Shown piece by piece: positions 45,501 through 58,477 of a stretch of DNA of 64,000 bases; within the stretch, counting starts at the first letter, position 1, and each line of letters opens with the position of its first letter. Origin of the DNA: Cystobasidium ongulense (taxonomy: Eukaryota > Basidiomycota > Cystobasidiomycetes > Cystobasidiales > Cystobasidiaceae); NCBI GenBank assembly GCA_022835595.1, contig BQUP01000007.1:310001-374000 (forward strand), given 5' to 3'. Under the pieces are notes generated by a model. That model saw only the letters and a list, made by a program, of their open reading frames with translations, was not told the origin of the DNA and made no database searches. A program made the position numbers and the translations under genes.

Positions 45501-45688
45501 AGCGAGAAGGACACAAGAGAGGGAGAGCGTGCAAGATGTCATGGAGCTTACAAGGGTGCTCGGTGTTGACCTCTTTAACGGTCTGTGGGCACATTCGAGC
45601 GACGTCAGTGCTGTGCTCGCCTCGACCTGGCAGGAGCGCGAGCAAGCCCAACACGCTGCTAACTCACCTTTGGTAGATGTCCAGACAT
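42533..45688 (-). CDS. HAM1-like protein with LEA-like repeats (lipid-transfer-type fold)
   Basis: Large conserved fungal protein with HAM1-like N- and C-terminal domains, related in fold to BPI/LBP lipid-binding proteins. Start MSGHLPK at 45688, then TVKEVNTEHP, MPVDPALKEKDVARKMQFYG, LISGFRQVVNDANELIKVK and VEHLRVLAKLVFTNSEVRK. A Gln/Ala/Lys-rich amphipathic stretch follows (REKKEQAREAKNETANMAQD). The C-terminal part has ELRQWWNNFGSYVRRVLQEE, PIPRAEYQDKQFDIVIENL and FQQHAFTIGFSQVQADLRDV. A canonical intron after GWQ leads to a last exon ending PVFDIVHGTPVNKEIAGEG and RAHA; without it the stop is at 42684. Suggested role in lipid binding is inferred from the family. Confidence 0.88.
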
Positions 45689-45957
45689 TGTAGCAATGTG
45701 TGGGAGCGGTTAATGGGATGGATTATAAAGTGTACAAATCCGTGTAAAAAGAGAGAGAAGAAGAGGCAAGAGACGCAAGTGTTCAAGGTTTGTTCCTCGT
45801 TCCTCCCGCTTTCAGCCTCCATCGGCCGATCACTCGCTCGCTCAACAGCAGCGACGTCATCCACACGCAACACCGACGTCGCGCTTGCTTAGTCAGTTGC
45901 GGAAGCGAGGGATTAGGTCACCCATTCCATTATTCCATTGTTATTCTAGGCGCGAGA

Positions 45958-48483
45958 CTATCTTGCATACATCGACTCGAGAGCACCCGCTGACTTCTTC
46001 ACTTTCCCGCTAATCCATCTGATGACCATTTTAGGATCCCCTGATAGAGCAACGATATCTCCCATCTTTGCTCCACTTTCATCTACCTCACCCTCTGACC
46101 CAAAGATAGTTTCCGAGATGACCCTCGCAGCATCTTGATCCATCCTAGCAGGTCCCTTCATCTCGGCGCCACAGGAGAAAGAGACAGAGACGTGAAACCC
46201 GGCAGATGATGCGCTCTTGAAGGAGGGACTGATCCGCACAACTGCAGACATAGGTAACCGACTTGGCAAGTGAGGAAGTAAATAGCTGAGACTCAGAGCA
46301 GGCGGCCAGCTCATTTCTGTGTCCGTTTGTACAGCCACATTGATAGTAGGTAGCGGATCGTCTGCAGATCATTCGAAAAGGAATTAGCCAAATTATTCCA
46401 ACACTACGTTATTGTCCCTAATCTCACCTGACAGCAAGCTATCCAGCGTAATGCTAGCTTCAGCGTCCTGCTCCTTCACAGCAATGGTACTACCTTCGAA
46501 CATCGTCTGAAGCATATCATCAAAGCACGCCTGAGTTCGCAATACCTCTATAATAGCCAATAACTGATCTACGTTGTCGAACGCAATCTGTTCAAGCTTG
46601 AATGCAGAAACGCTAGATAACGGTTGTAGTCTGGCTTGAATAGGAGGTGAATCTTCCATATCTCGCATGTCAAGGTCGTACAGTATTCCCACCTCCTTAG
46701 ACGGTAGTAAGAGCTTCTCCAACGTGTCAGCTTGGAGAGGATATCCAGAAGCCGACCGAGGCAGCGGCTGATACGCTTGTACCTGCATAACAGGAAACAC
46801 ACTCGAAGTATTGCTGCCATACACTATATCTTGTATTCTACGACCCGCAGCTGCTGAGATTACGAGTGGTTTATTGAGTTTCGCTGAGAATTGCAAGCCG
46901 GGTGCTATCTTCTCCGTCAAGCCCGAAGGTGGAGATGCTAGCAACGAAAAGGTTGACTTCAGCTCATCTTCACCAACTGACGGGCCCGATGCGGCGAATG
47001 CCATGATGGCAGAGGCTCGCGGAGACGATTTTTGAACTTTAAACGTTATGGAGAGCACACCTTCTTCCAGAGAAGAGAGAGCGGCCATCTCTCCGTTCTG
47101 GAATCCCGACTGCACTACGCTGTCCCATTCGTCGGTGTGCAAGACATATGGATGTACGTGATATACAAGTTTAATGTATGGTAGGAGGTGATAGGATGTT
47201 GCTAGTCCATGGCCTAAAGTGAAGAGACTGGCAGCGGAGCTGACGACCTCACTAGAATAAAAGAAAGAATAAACCAGATACCTCAAGCTACATGTCAACA
47301 AGTAAACATGTACTTACAGCTCTGATTTGAACACCTCTTCAACCTTCATTGACAATCCCTTCATAGCAGAAAATGGATCCAACTCTCCACTGACAGCATT
47401 ATCATCCGTACCTCCAACACCTTCAGCCTCTTCATCTCTACTCATACTCTCCTGTAATCCTATAATATCATCAAGTCTAGCTAGGGTAAGTATCGATTCT
47501 CGCATCGCTTGCCAGTGTTTAGCTTTCGCTTGTTTGGAGAGGAGCTTGTCGATGCCCGGATCTGTACTTCCCTCAAGTCCATAAGAGAATCGGACAGCCG
47601 TGACTGTTCCGAAAGTGTCTAATGCGGCTGCCGTTGTACCATGTGATATGGAAGTTTTGCTTGTGGCAGCAGGTGGTATTTCGAAATCGACATCCAGGAC
47701 AACTCCCTTTCCAGCCATCGTTATCGTATGGCTAGTTGGAGAGGAAAGGCCACGGCCGGGCTGAGTAGTACCATCTGTATCCATAACATCATTCTCTGCG
47801 TAGCCTCCATCATCCTCTGCGCCTTGAAACGTTTCCCACCCCGCATCTTTCGCTATACTCTCTAAAACCTCTTTCACAGTCTTCTTCCCAACAAACTTAC
47901 CTGGAAAGCCAACTTTATAGTCTTTCCTACGATTTATGATCTTCTTTGTTAGGTGTACTCCATCTTCCGTCGCTAGATCAGCAAGTGTTAAAGCGCCAGT
48001 CTCCCTCATTAGAGCGAGCAGTCTGATCCGGTCTTTATCGCTGACTTCCAAAGCAGGCTCCATGAATTGGCTTGGATCGGACACGCCATGCGAGGGAGCT
48101 AGACCAGCATTGAGGACTTGGTATTCGAAGCTGCTGAGCGCTGTAGTGAGGAGTTCCCAAGGGAGTTGAAGCGTTGATACTCCAGGCGAAGTAGAAATGG
48201 AGGTTGAACGAGGCACGCTTGTAAGAGCGAGCGGGTGAAGTAGAGCAGCATCATGCTCGTACTGTCCAGGCGCACCGGCATGCGAAAGAGCAGGCTCGAA
48301 CGCATCTCGGAGATTGCGCTGTAGTTCTGCTATGGAGCGTGCTAGCGACTTGTGCGATGCGGCAGGAGGCCCACTCGCTGAGCTAGGTGTAGCATTGAGC
48401 CCGTAGCTGGCTGTAGGAGTCTGATAAGAGGCTCCTCCTCCTCCTGGCGCTGCTGGCGATGCAGATGGGGCGTCGAGGTTCAT
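45958..48483 (-). CDS. probable Mediator complex subunit 1
   Basis: Three-exon protein of about 790 residues. Low-complexity N-terminus (ASPAAPGGGGASYQTP), helical SLARSIAELQRNLRDAFEP, LRETGALTLADLATEDGV-like region (LALMRETGALTLADLATE), the core MAGKGVVLDVDFEIPPA and VTAVRFSYGLEGSTDPGIDK, with LLSKQAKAKHWQAM next. Later HGLATSYHLLPYIKLVYH and CGAEMKGPARMDQDAAR. This order and the VVLDVDF element fit fungal Med1, a Mediator middle-module subunit linking regulators to RNA polymerase II. Assignment rests on motif memory, so another conserved nuclear protein is possible. Confidence 0.6.
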
Positions 48484-48752
48484 TCATCGAAGTTGGCGCA
48501 AGAATAAGAGCAGTCGCGTACCGGCCGACATGGAGTTATCGCTTGAAGCTGAGTAATGGCAACGCTTATGGTACCCGGCCAATCTAGGGTTCTATAGATA
48601 AATGCTGGGCTCTACGTTATATGTAATGGTAAGGCAGACCACCTCGTAACTAGCAGAATACAAAAAAGGTATGACACGCAGCTCGAATGGCCACTAATCT
48701 AGATTTTACAGGTTCAGTCAAATGAATAATGACCTCAAGAAGAGTTGCTTGA

Positions 48753-50647
48753 TCAGAAGAGCAAATCATCATGATTCGCGTTTCCAACTTGCTTTGCTCC
48801 AGATGAGGCACCCCAAAGCGAGCTATTCTGCTTCTGCTGCGCCAGACTAGCAATTGTATTACCACCTGAAGCACCAGCTGTAGTAGTTATCTTCTTAGCT
48901 CCACTAGCAGCGAAAAGATCATCAAAATCAAATGCACCCGCTTTAGGCTTGTTTGCAGTATTTGTAGTAGCCATAGTAGGGACGGAAGAAGAGGATGCAC
49001 TAGGTTTTGTGGAAGCGTTGAAGCTAGATGTTTGCATTCCCATTCCAGGTCGCCCTATTGCAGTATTGCCGGAGTTGGTATAAGTTGGTCCAGCGGGCAT
49101 GTTGTGGCTTGTTCGAAGCTGGGGTTGCTGTTGCTGGACATTCGCAGGAGCGGAAGATTGGCTTGACGGACTCATCATGTCAAAAAAGTTGACACCGCCA
49201 GATTGGCTTGCCGGTTTGGCAGGGAGGGAAACAGGTGCTGGAGCTTCTGGCGCGCCAGCAGATTGGAAATCATCAAAGTCATCTGTAAAGAAGTCTCGAG
49301 TGAGCAATCTACAGCAATATGCAGTGAAAGCGACACATACCATCTAGCGAGAGCTTATTCAAAGCCGCTGCTGGAGTAGCTGAAGATGTGCTTCCATTGC
49401 CCGCAGGCAGATTATCGTCATCATCGAAATCGAATAGGTTGACCTCTTTCGCTTTGGTTTGCGGAACGCGAGGGGTGTCCTTTTTTATAGGTGCGGGCAC
49501 ATCCGGCGATTTGGAACCTGTGCCTGTGCGAACTTCGTCGTCTCCCGCATCGTACTCCTCAAATGAATCTCGACGAGCAGAGGAGCGAGCCGAGCTAGGG
49601 AAAGACTCCGGGTAGGATGACCCTGCTCCCATTGAGCTGCCTGTACACGGTAAAAGTACGCAAGACCAGGTCAGCTGTCTGCTTCACGAATCAGGCTCGT
49701 AACATCTAGCCCCTTACCTCCATGCAAGCTATCGCTACCAAATCCACCATACCTGGATCCCGAAGCACTGTTGAATGATGGTGAAGCACTTCCCGAGAAT
49801 GACCCACCACCCCCGTATCCATCGCTACTAACTCCAGTATACTTATTCTTGTTCTGTTTTGCCTTCTTTCGTTCCTGCCTGACTCTATCCAAGTCTTGCA
49901 AGAGCTCAGACAGTTCTTTTGAACGATTACGTACATTTATACCCTGATCTTTGCCTTTATCATCTACGTAGTGGAAGTTGCGAAGCATCTTGATCATGGA
50001 AAGATGGGAGCGTGCATCGTCAACAACACGTTCGGAGCCGTGTTTAATTAGGTATTCCAGGAGCTGGAGGGCCTGTTGAGGGAACATGGCAGTCAGACGA
50101 CGATTGAGAAGCTATAGAAGCGCAATTATTGGCCGTACCTTGTAGATCTGTCGCCATTCGCGGGCTTCCTTTTCAGTGAAGCGCTTGTAGATTACAGGCA
50201 TGATCTCGTTGAAAAGCTGAGATGAGGACCATCAGCTTTACATTACTTGAGCGTGAGTGCAAATCTTTACATACCTGGAAATTGAACGTGGCTTGTGCGA
50301 TTTCCTGCATCAAGGACGATGAGGCACCCCACGCATCGTCGTTTGTCGCCTCCCTGACCTTGGCTTCCATCTCGGTATAGTTCATAACCATGTTCTTGGC
50401 CTGTTATAATGAGATGGAAACGTCAGACTGACTTCCGTGACACGGCTACTTGCAAGCTGCGGCGTTGCCTATTGTCGCGCCTTACCTTGTCATAGTATGA
50501 TTTGACATCGTAGGCACTGATCTGAAGCGCGCCCGGCACGAGTGCAGTCGCAATGTGCAGTCAGCTTCGCTGTTCGGAGTGCAGAATACAGGTATGTTGA
50601 TTGCGCACCTCTGAGAGCTGCTTGCCCAAGCTCTCGATGAAGTCCAT
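48753..50647 (-). CDS. ENTH-domain epsin-related protein (Ent3/epsinR type)
   Basis: Clathrin adaptor for traffic between the trans-Golgi and endosomes. Start MDFIESLGKQLSE, then the ENTH domain: SAYDVKSYYDKAKNMVMNY, VREATNDDAWGASSSLMQ, VIYKRFTEKEAREWRQIYKA, LQLLEYLIKHGSERVVDDAR. The tail is disordered with Gly/Ser repeats (GYGGGGSFSGSAS), acidic adaptor motifs (VNLFDFDDDDNLP, DFDDFQSAG, NFFDMM) and a C-terminal NANHDDLLF. These fit binding to GGA/AP-1 ears and clathrin. Several introns in the 5' half. Divergent from PEX19 with 276 bp between starts. Confidence 0.88.
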
Positions 50648-50923
50648 CCTTGCGTGCGTGCCCTGCTCGCGGTCTGCGCGTCCAGGACAGCTACAGCAGC
50701 AGACCGTTTACCAGCGGTCGGTCCTCACGCGAAGTTTGATGCTGTGCCTTATGCTGTCGTACTGCTCTACGGTTTTCCTGTTACTCTTGCGCGCGTCAAG
50801 GTGTTGTCCGTGAGCCAAGTTGTCGAGCAGCTCTTGCCGCCAGCCATGCCTGTTGCTTTCTAGCCACTACTTGCACAAGTCTGCACGCTCTGAATTCTAC
50901 AAGCTCGAGCAATTCAGCACAGC

Positions 50924-52407
50924 ATGCCGTCGACAATGACAGACCTCAAGGGCAAAGGCAAAGAGGGTGCTGATACTACTCCCGCTGCTTCGCCGGCTCC
51001 GAGTGGCAGCTCCACAAAGCCAGCAGCAACGGTGGTGCAGGACGACGAGGACGACCTCGACGAGCTGGACGATGTTCTGGAGTGAGTCGTGACTGTCATC
51101 GCGTCATGGACAGTACATACTGACGCTTTGTTGTATCTCACTCAGCCAATTCAACGCTCCGCCAACAGCCACTTCAGATACGCATGATCGTGCAGACGAC
51201 AAGCGCAAGTCGAACTCAAACGGCCATGAAGGGAACGACGACGATGAAGACAACGAAGATGACGAAGACTTTGAAGCCATCTTTGCAGCTGAACTAGCGA
51301 AAGAGATGGAGAAAATGATGGGTTCAATGGGGGGATCATCGGCGAGCTCTGACAAGAAAGCCGGTCAAGCCGGTACTTCGACAATACCTGACTTTGGGGA
51401 AGATGGGTCAGACGCGCTCGACGATAAAGATCTTCAAAAAGCTTTCGAACGAATCATGGCTTCTTCTGCGAATGGAGGGCAAGGTGGTTTGAAAGATGAT
51501 GATTTCAACCTTGAAGAGCTGAGCAAGCTTATGAACGGTCTCGGAGCAGGTGGCATGCCTGATCTTGACGCTCTGACTTCCGCATCAACTAGCAAACCCT
51601 CTTCCAAACCATCCCAGAACAATGCTCCAACCACGAAACCCAAAAACTTTGAAGATGCTCTACAAGCTACAATGTCACGTTTGGCTGATTCGGAAGCTGG
51701 GCACAAATCACGCTCGGCGAAAGGAGCTGCAGGATCGGATGATCCACTGGCTGCTCTAATGGCACAGATGGAGTCGTTGGGCGGTCTACCGGGCATGTCC
51801 GGTAAAGAAGGCGATGATGAGAACCTACCCGAAGTTCTTGACAGCTTGATGGATCAGCTCATGAGCAAAGAGCTGCTGTATGAACCTATAACAGAATTGA
51901 AGCAGAAGGTGAGTTTAGATACTGTATCACTCACTTCTTCCTTGTATTGATCTTCTACCATGTCTCTACAAGTATCCCGAATACCTCAAATCTGAAGAAG
52001 CGGCTTCGATATCGAGTGACGACAAACAACGGTATGAGAAGCAACAAGTCATAGTGAACGAAATCTACGCCATCTTTGAAGATCCTAAGTACAGTCATGA
52101 GAGCCAAGTGACGAGAGAAAAGGTTGCAGGACTAATGCAGCAGGTAAGCAATTTACTCGTCTGTCATTCTACCTACTGTAGCTCTGCAGCTGATTATACT
52201 TTAACGTTCTCGCAACAAAGATGCAAGAATGTGGTGCACCTCCCAAACCGTTGATGGGTGAATTAGGACCTGGTAAGTTGCGCTTCCCTGCTTCAAGTTG
52301 ATTGTGATAACAGGGTTTGATGCTTTCTCCTTATTGCTTTCTTAGCCATGGCATTGGGCGCCGACGGGATGCCGAACCTTGATGCCGACAATTGCGTAGT
52401 CAGTTGA
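50924..52407 (+). CDS. PEX19: PEX19 peroxisomal membrane protein receptor
   Basis: Cytosolic chaperone and import receptor for peroxisomal membrane proteins. Start MPSTMTDLKGKGKE; acidic N-terminal region (VVQDDEDDLDELDDVL) for PEX3 binding; FEAIFAAELAKEMEKMMGSM; DDPLAALMAQMESLGGLP; the cargo-binding helix region LDSLMDQLMSKELLYEPITE; KVAGLMQQMQECGAPPKPLM. The last exon ends PNLDADNCVVS: a CaaX box (CVVS) for farnesylation, as in yeast and human PEX19. Four introns. Confidence 0.92.
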
Positions 52408-53112
52408 TAACAGGAGAATAGACTAGTCGGTACAAGGCATTGGAGACGGTTTTTATTGCAATTGCAATAATATGATGGGACTCGCCAGTCGGTAGTTGTT
52501 AGTTGAATTGTTGGGCGATGGGAAGTGTATTTATCTTCATCCAGTATAGCGTTTGAGAGAAGTAGAAGAGCAAGCCGCACCCTCCGATACACCACTGACT
52601 ATTTACAGACTCACCAGAGGTAGATGGCAGATTTGTTGCACTTCTTGCAATTCCATGTGGTCATGCATGTGACCACTGCATGCGGCGTGATTGATTGGGC
52701 GGTTATTTCTTCTCTGATTAGAAAGTGAGAAGCGACAAGTTAGATGCAAAGAGCTCTCTTCTCTCGACACATACTCGGCAGTACATTCAAAACTCCTGCT
52801 CGATACTCGGTCAGATTCATTCAAAGTGAGCAGTTGTGGTGGGCTGTGGATGGGAACGGCATCAGCATGGCGGCGAGGACTGGGAAGACAGACAGACAGA
52901 CCGGCTGACCGACACACATACCTGCTTGCACAGCTTCCACGCTCAAGGAGACCCACCTTCAGCTCTACAACAACTCGCCTCAACTCGCTTCAGCTGTCAC
53001 CAACCGCGACACCGAGCTCTTCCACAGGCACAACCACAACCACGCCGCATCGTGCAACGTCTGTTCTCTCAGAAGAAGCGCATTCAGATACTTTGGAGCA
53101 TCTGCACTCACC
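52408..53112. other. intergenic, aminopeptidase promoter
   Basis: About 700 bp between the PEX19 stop and the aminopeptidase start. No gene or distinct box recognised. Confidence 0.5.
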
Positions 53113-56100
53113 ATGGCTAGCCAAGCATCCGACAAGGCAGCTGCTGCCGGCCCCGAGAGCTCCTTCAGACTTCCCAGGCATATCTTGTCAGTCTTGCGGG
53201 TCATTGACACGTTACCACATGCTGAATCTGGCTTCTCTAAATCAGGCCAACCCACTACAAGCTGGGCGTCAAGACTGACTTGAGACGCTTGATGTTCCAT
53301 GGCAAAGTCGAGATTGAGTGCGCTAGTCTTTCCTCCCTTCACGCTTCGCCATTATCTTGCAAACTGACTGGGCTTCATCCTTGCCACTACTTTCCACAGC
53401 CTGACTGTCCACGAACAGCCAGAGTCTACCAACACCATCACCCTACATGCTGGCCCTAACCTCAAGATCCTCTCGGCGGTTCTGTCCACATCCGCTATGA
53501 AGACCGCCTCGTCTGTCCTCGCTTCAGACATTACCTTCGACCAGAAGCATGAGCGCGTGACCGTCACTTTCCCAGAAGATGCAGTCTCTATCCAAGCTGG
53601 TCAGAATCTGCGTCTAGGTTTCAGATTCGAAAGTGAGCTTGAAGGCTCAATGATGGGTTACTACAAGTCTACCTACGAAAACGCACACGGCGAAAAGGCA
53701 TACTATGGTTTGACGCAGTTCGAACCTACTGCTGCTAGACGTGCTTTCCCATGCTTCGATGAACCTGATATGAAGGCCACTTTCGAAGTCACTCTCCTTT
53801 CCAGGAAGGGCCTCGTCGCCCTCGGTAATATGCCAGTTGAGCATGTTTACCCAGACGTGGGTGAAGTCGCCCTGTTCCCTGAAGAGATCGAAGCCCAACT
53901 CGAAGAATCGCATGCTCGTACTCCAAGAAGCGAAAAGGGCCCCGGTGCTCTACTCAAAGGACAGGCACCTGCTCTCCCTCAAAAGTACGGCAGTCGTGAA
54001 CCCTCTCCTTTCAGAGGTCATGCCGAGCTAGCTTCCGATGCATCTGAAGGTGACGGCTGGATCGCATACCAGTTCGAGACCACACCAAAGGTATCGACGT
54101 ACCTCGTTGCTTGGGCAAACGGTGACTTCAGACATCTAGAGTCATCTTACACTTCCCCACTTAGCGGACGCAAAGTGCCATTGAGAATCTACACTACCCC
54201 AGAACACATTCATCAAGCTGGTTTAGCCTTGGACGTCAAATGCAAGGTCTTACCTGTCTATGAGAAGATCTTTGACATCGAATTCCCATTGCCAAAACTT
54301 GATACTCTTGTAGCTTCCGACTTCGATGCTGGTGCCATGGAGAATTGGGGTCTCATCACTGGAAGAACTATCGTCTACCTCTTTGACGAAAAGAATGGAT
54401 CAGTTGATGCCAAGAAGTTGGTCGCTACCGTTCAATCTCACGAAGTCGCGCATCAGTGGTATGTGGTCTAGGAGTCTATGTTGACAATACCTTAGCTTAT
54501 GCATGACATCTTTCCCTCATTCCCTGCTCTCAGGTTCGGAAACATCGTAAGTCAGCAGAGGACATACCGTCTGACAAAGCTGACTATACTTTGATTATCT
54601 GTAACAGGTTACAATGGGCTGGTGGCAAGGATTGTGGCTCAACGAAGCCTTTGCAACACTCATGGGTGAAGTCGTCTCCATCGCCCGCGTCTGGCCTGAA
54701 TGGAACCCATATTCGAGCTTCATCAACTCGCATCTCCGACGAGCGCTTGACCTCGATTCTCAGCGATCCTCGCATCCTATCGAGGTTCCTTGCCCTGAAG
54801 AGTCTATGATCAACCAGATCTTCGACGCTATCTCCTACTCCAAGGGCGCTTCCGTACTCCGCATGTTATCAAACATGATTGGAGAGGATGTCTTCCTCAA
54901 GGGCGTATCTATCTACTTGAAGAACAACTTGTACGGCAACACTGTTACCAAAGATCTTTGGGACGGTATCTCCGAGGCCTCGGGCCTAGACATCGCCAAG
55001 ATTATGGCCAACTGGACTCTTAAAGTCGGTTTCCCAGTAATTACTGTTGAAGAAACTGCCGAAGGATTGAAGATCAGACAGAATCGCTTCTTGAGTGTGT
55101 ATCTTTATATTGTCATCATGTTTGTCTCGCTGCTGACTTGTTGACGACAGGTACTGGTGACCCAACACCCGAGGAAGACGAGACCTTGTGGTACATTCCA
55201 CTCGAGCTCAAGACAGTTGACAAATCTGGAAAGGTCACTCTCGACCACAAGGCTGTCTTACAAGAGCGCGAGACTGTTCTACAGATCTCTGATGTTGCCA
55301 ACACGGTCTACAAGTTGAATGCCGAGACTGCCGGTGTTTGTGAGTTTGGCACTGCGATGATCATTTTCTAGCGAGTATCTAACATCTTGTTGATGTGATC
55401 AGACCGCGTCGTCTACTCACCTGAGCACCTTTCCAAGCTAGGAGACGAGGCCAGCAAGAAGAAGTCCGCCTTCGGTCTGAACGACAGAATTGGTCTGGTC
55501 CAGGACGCGTACGTCCTCGCCAAGTCGGGCTACGGAAAGACGTCTGGAGCATTGAGCTTGACCTCCAAGCTCAAGGGCGAAGACGAATACCTGGTTTGGA
55601 AAGAGATCTCAACCGGTCTCTCCGACATCAGCGATGTTTGGTGGGAGCAAGAGCAGTCTGTTCGTGACGCCGTTGACAAGCTCACGCGCGATACCTTCGC
55701 TCCTTTGGTTCAGAAGCTCGGGTGGGAGATCAAAGACAGCGATTCTTCAGATATGCGAGAACTTCGAACATTGGCTATCACACAGGCAGCTCGTGCTGGG
55801 CATGAAGAGACAGTCAAAGAGTGCCAAAGACGCTTCAAGCTGTTCTCCGAACAGGATGACCAGGCTGCTATTCCTGGCGATTTCATCGATACCATCTTTG
55901 CCAATGCTATTCGGTACGGGGGAGAAGCAGAGTACGAGCAAATGCTCAAGATTTACAAGAAGCCACCTACGCCTCAGCACAAGGCTGGCTGCATGCGTGC
56001 AATGTGCTGCACCCGTGATGATAAGCTCATCGACAGGACTATCGAATTCATGAACTCCGATGAGGTCAAGATGCAAGACATGATGTACTTCTTCGCCGGC

Positions 56101-56521
56101 CTTGCCGCTAACAGAAGCTCGAGACGAAAGCTATGGCAACACATGCAAGATAGCTTGCCTGCTCTCACGAAGCGATTCAAGGGCAACTTCTCCCTTGGTC
56201 GCCTCGTTCAGTACTCCTTCGATCGTTTGTCTACCAAGGAGGACGAAGAAGCTATCACCAAGTTCTTCGCGGATAAGGAGTAAGTCTTCGGTTTATAAGA
56301 AGCAGACTGTTTCATCTGACGCTTGATTACCCCCACGCAGAACGAAGGACTATGTTCAGCCTCTCAAGCAGGGTCTCGATGCTGTTCGATCAAAGTCCGC
56401 TTGGCTCAACCGCGATGTCGAAGATGTCTCCGCCTGGCTCAAGCAGAACAGTGAGCTTGCACATAAGCGTAATTTACAACGATAGCTGACTTGCCCTGTG
56501 CTCTCAGACTACTTGCAGTAG
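53113..56521 (+). CDS. M1 family metalloaminopeptidase (APE2/AAP1 type)
   Basis: Zinc aminopeptidase removing N-terminal residues. Start MASQASDKAAAAGPESSFR, then RLPRHILPTHYKLGVKTDL. The substrate-binding GAMENWGL and the zinc site HEVAHQW, then 16 residues later LNEAFA, give HExxH-x18-E exactly. That spacing depends on a 13-nt exon at 54534-54546. The end reads SAWLNRDVEDVSAWLKQNNYLQ-like (DVSAWLKQNNYLQ). A Pro/Ser-rich insertion of roughly 60 residues follows LVALGNMPVEHVY. About eight introns. No signal peptide, so probably cytosolic. Confidence 0.94.
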
Positions 56522-56689
56522 GACTTCGTACCGGTACTCAGCGAAGGGACAGTGACAAAAATGGAAAGTATCAAGCGAAGCAGTCTTTGCGATTTGGGAG
56601 GTTGTTCGATATGAAATACAACGACAGAAATGCCTTTCAAACGTGAAACAAAGAAGTATGAATGATACCTGCTTTTGTATTGCTCCTCG

Positions 56690-58477
56690 CTATGTTAAGG
56701 ACCACACAGACACTAGCGACTCTCTGGCTTTGTTGCCTATGGTTGTATGGCTCCGCAAGCTTGCAGCGACAGCTTCAGCTTCAGCCGAGTCTTCACTCGA
56801 GTCTGACAGCTCGTCACTGGACCCATTGCTTTCCGAAGAGCTACTGATGTCGTTCGCTGCTGTCCGCTTTGCCACTGGCAGACGCCGCGAGCCAGATGCG
56901 GTCAGCAACATGGGTCTCAGAGGATGAAGCATCGCTGAACTGATGGTGTCTGTTTACAAAGGCTGTCTGTCAGCGTTCTGTAGCTGAGCTTGATAGCAGC
57001 GAACTTACCGTCTGCAAGGTGATGTGTAGCAGCGGGCGTGCCTCCATCTGGGTCCTCGGTATCGTATATGCGCACATCGCCATTCTATGACCAGGAATCT
57101 CAGTTCTTTGCAGGTTAAGTGGTTCACAGCATGATTCTCACCGTGTCCCCGGTAGTGAGCCATTTACCCCAGGGGTCAATGTCGAAATCAATCCGCTGAT
57201 GGGTATTTCCCGGTCTTGGAAGAGCCAACATTACATCCGCTGGGTTACGTATATCCCAAACTAAGATATGATTCATTCTCCTTGACGTAGCATAAATGTA
57301 GTTCGGCATTGTCGGATGGAACTTGACTTGCGTGACTCCAGCGCCTCGATGCGAGGGATCCTTACTTTTCAAAGACCTAATCAGGCGAGGTTCCCCGCCG
57401 CTTGCATCGTATAGATACAGGCTTTTTGAAAAAGAACCTGCTGCCATCAAGCCTGAAGCGTCTGGACTTAGAGCGATTGCGGATATCAGTCCTGTAATCG
57501 CGAAACAGCATAGGTCAGCCAAAGGTACGAAATAACGCCTCAAACAACAAGCTTTACCTTTCTGCCCTTGTTTGGCCTTCCGCGAAGGTGATAGCATGTG
57601 TCGACGTCCTGTAGCTCCAGGGTTTGAAACATCAAAGCATTCAATACCATTTTCGAAGCCGCAGTATAGCCTGTTCTCAATGACTTAGTCTCATGATCAG
57701 ATATAGTGCTTCCGGTACGTTGCTCACTTTGTACCGTCCGGCGTGAACGTCATACTATTAGGACCGACAAAGCGTTCCTGATGATCTATGATAGCATAGG
57801 AAGCTCTGACCTGTACCGTGTGTAGCGAGCGGCTTAGTCTAAGTGCATGTTAGACGATGAAGGGAGCTCAGGTCGTACCTTGCCTGTATTTCCATCTATC
57901 AGCTGAACCGGTAGATCCCGCACACTTCGAACAAAGCAGAATGTTTCGGGACGAGCGAACGAGGCGAAAGGAAACCATTCCAGACCCAGCAAAGCCGCTG
58001 GCGCCGCTGGAAGAGCAAGATGCTGACGGAGGGAGATGTCGGCTGATGAGGGAAGAGGCTCAGTAGCTGGACGTAGCCCAGTTTCTTATACCAGGGTCTC
58101 ACTACTAATGTCTATAAGCTCGGTAGGCCTGCCTTGAAGGTCAGCCTTCGGTCATCTTGAATTAGCATAAATGCGTGCGTACAAAGTAAAGATCTTCGCT
58201 AGGCGGTCTTCCTCGTGTGTCAGAACACAGGAACCATCGGGAGACCTGCATTCAGGACAATCGTTATCAATCTGAGCTTCGCGCGGTGCGCACGTCTTAA
58301 TAAGTAGGTATATCTCCCCTACCATTTTGCACTCCTCCAGAAGTTGCTAGATCGCGAACCGGCTTCGGCAGGGATGCTGGCCAGCAAAGAAGGCGTACAG
58401 GCCAGATTGATTTCAGGCTGTTTGTAAACCTGCTGGCTTGTTTCGTGCTGCATTGTGCTGGCTGTCTCGTCTTCCAT
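56690..58477 (-). CDS. WD40 protein, WRAP53/TCAB1-like (Swt21 type)
   Basis: Relative of the telomerase/Cajal body protein WRAP53 and yeast Swt21. Start MEDETASTMQHETSQQ at 58477. The first propeller blade spans an intron: NFWRSAKW joins SPDGSCVLTHEEDRLAKI. Then WFPFASFARPETFCFV, VRASYAIIDHQERFVGPNS, LYCGFENGIECFDVSNPG, LISAIALSPDASGLMAAGS, VTQVKFHPTMPNYIYATSRR and the family signature QRIDFDIDPWGKWLTTGD. The C-terminal blade is broken by a Ser/Glu-rich insert (SSSSESNGSSDELSDSS). About nine introns. In humans the protein binds CAB-box RNAs and carries telomerase; yeast Swt21 affects splicing. Divergent from CHZ1, with 344 bp between starts. Confidence 0.85.
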
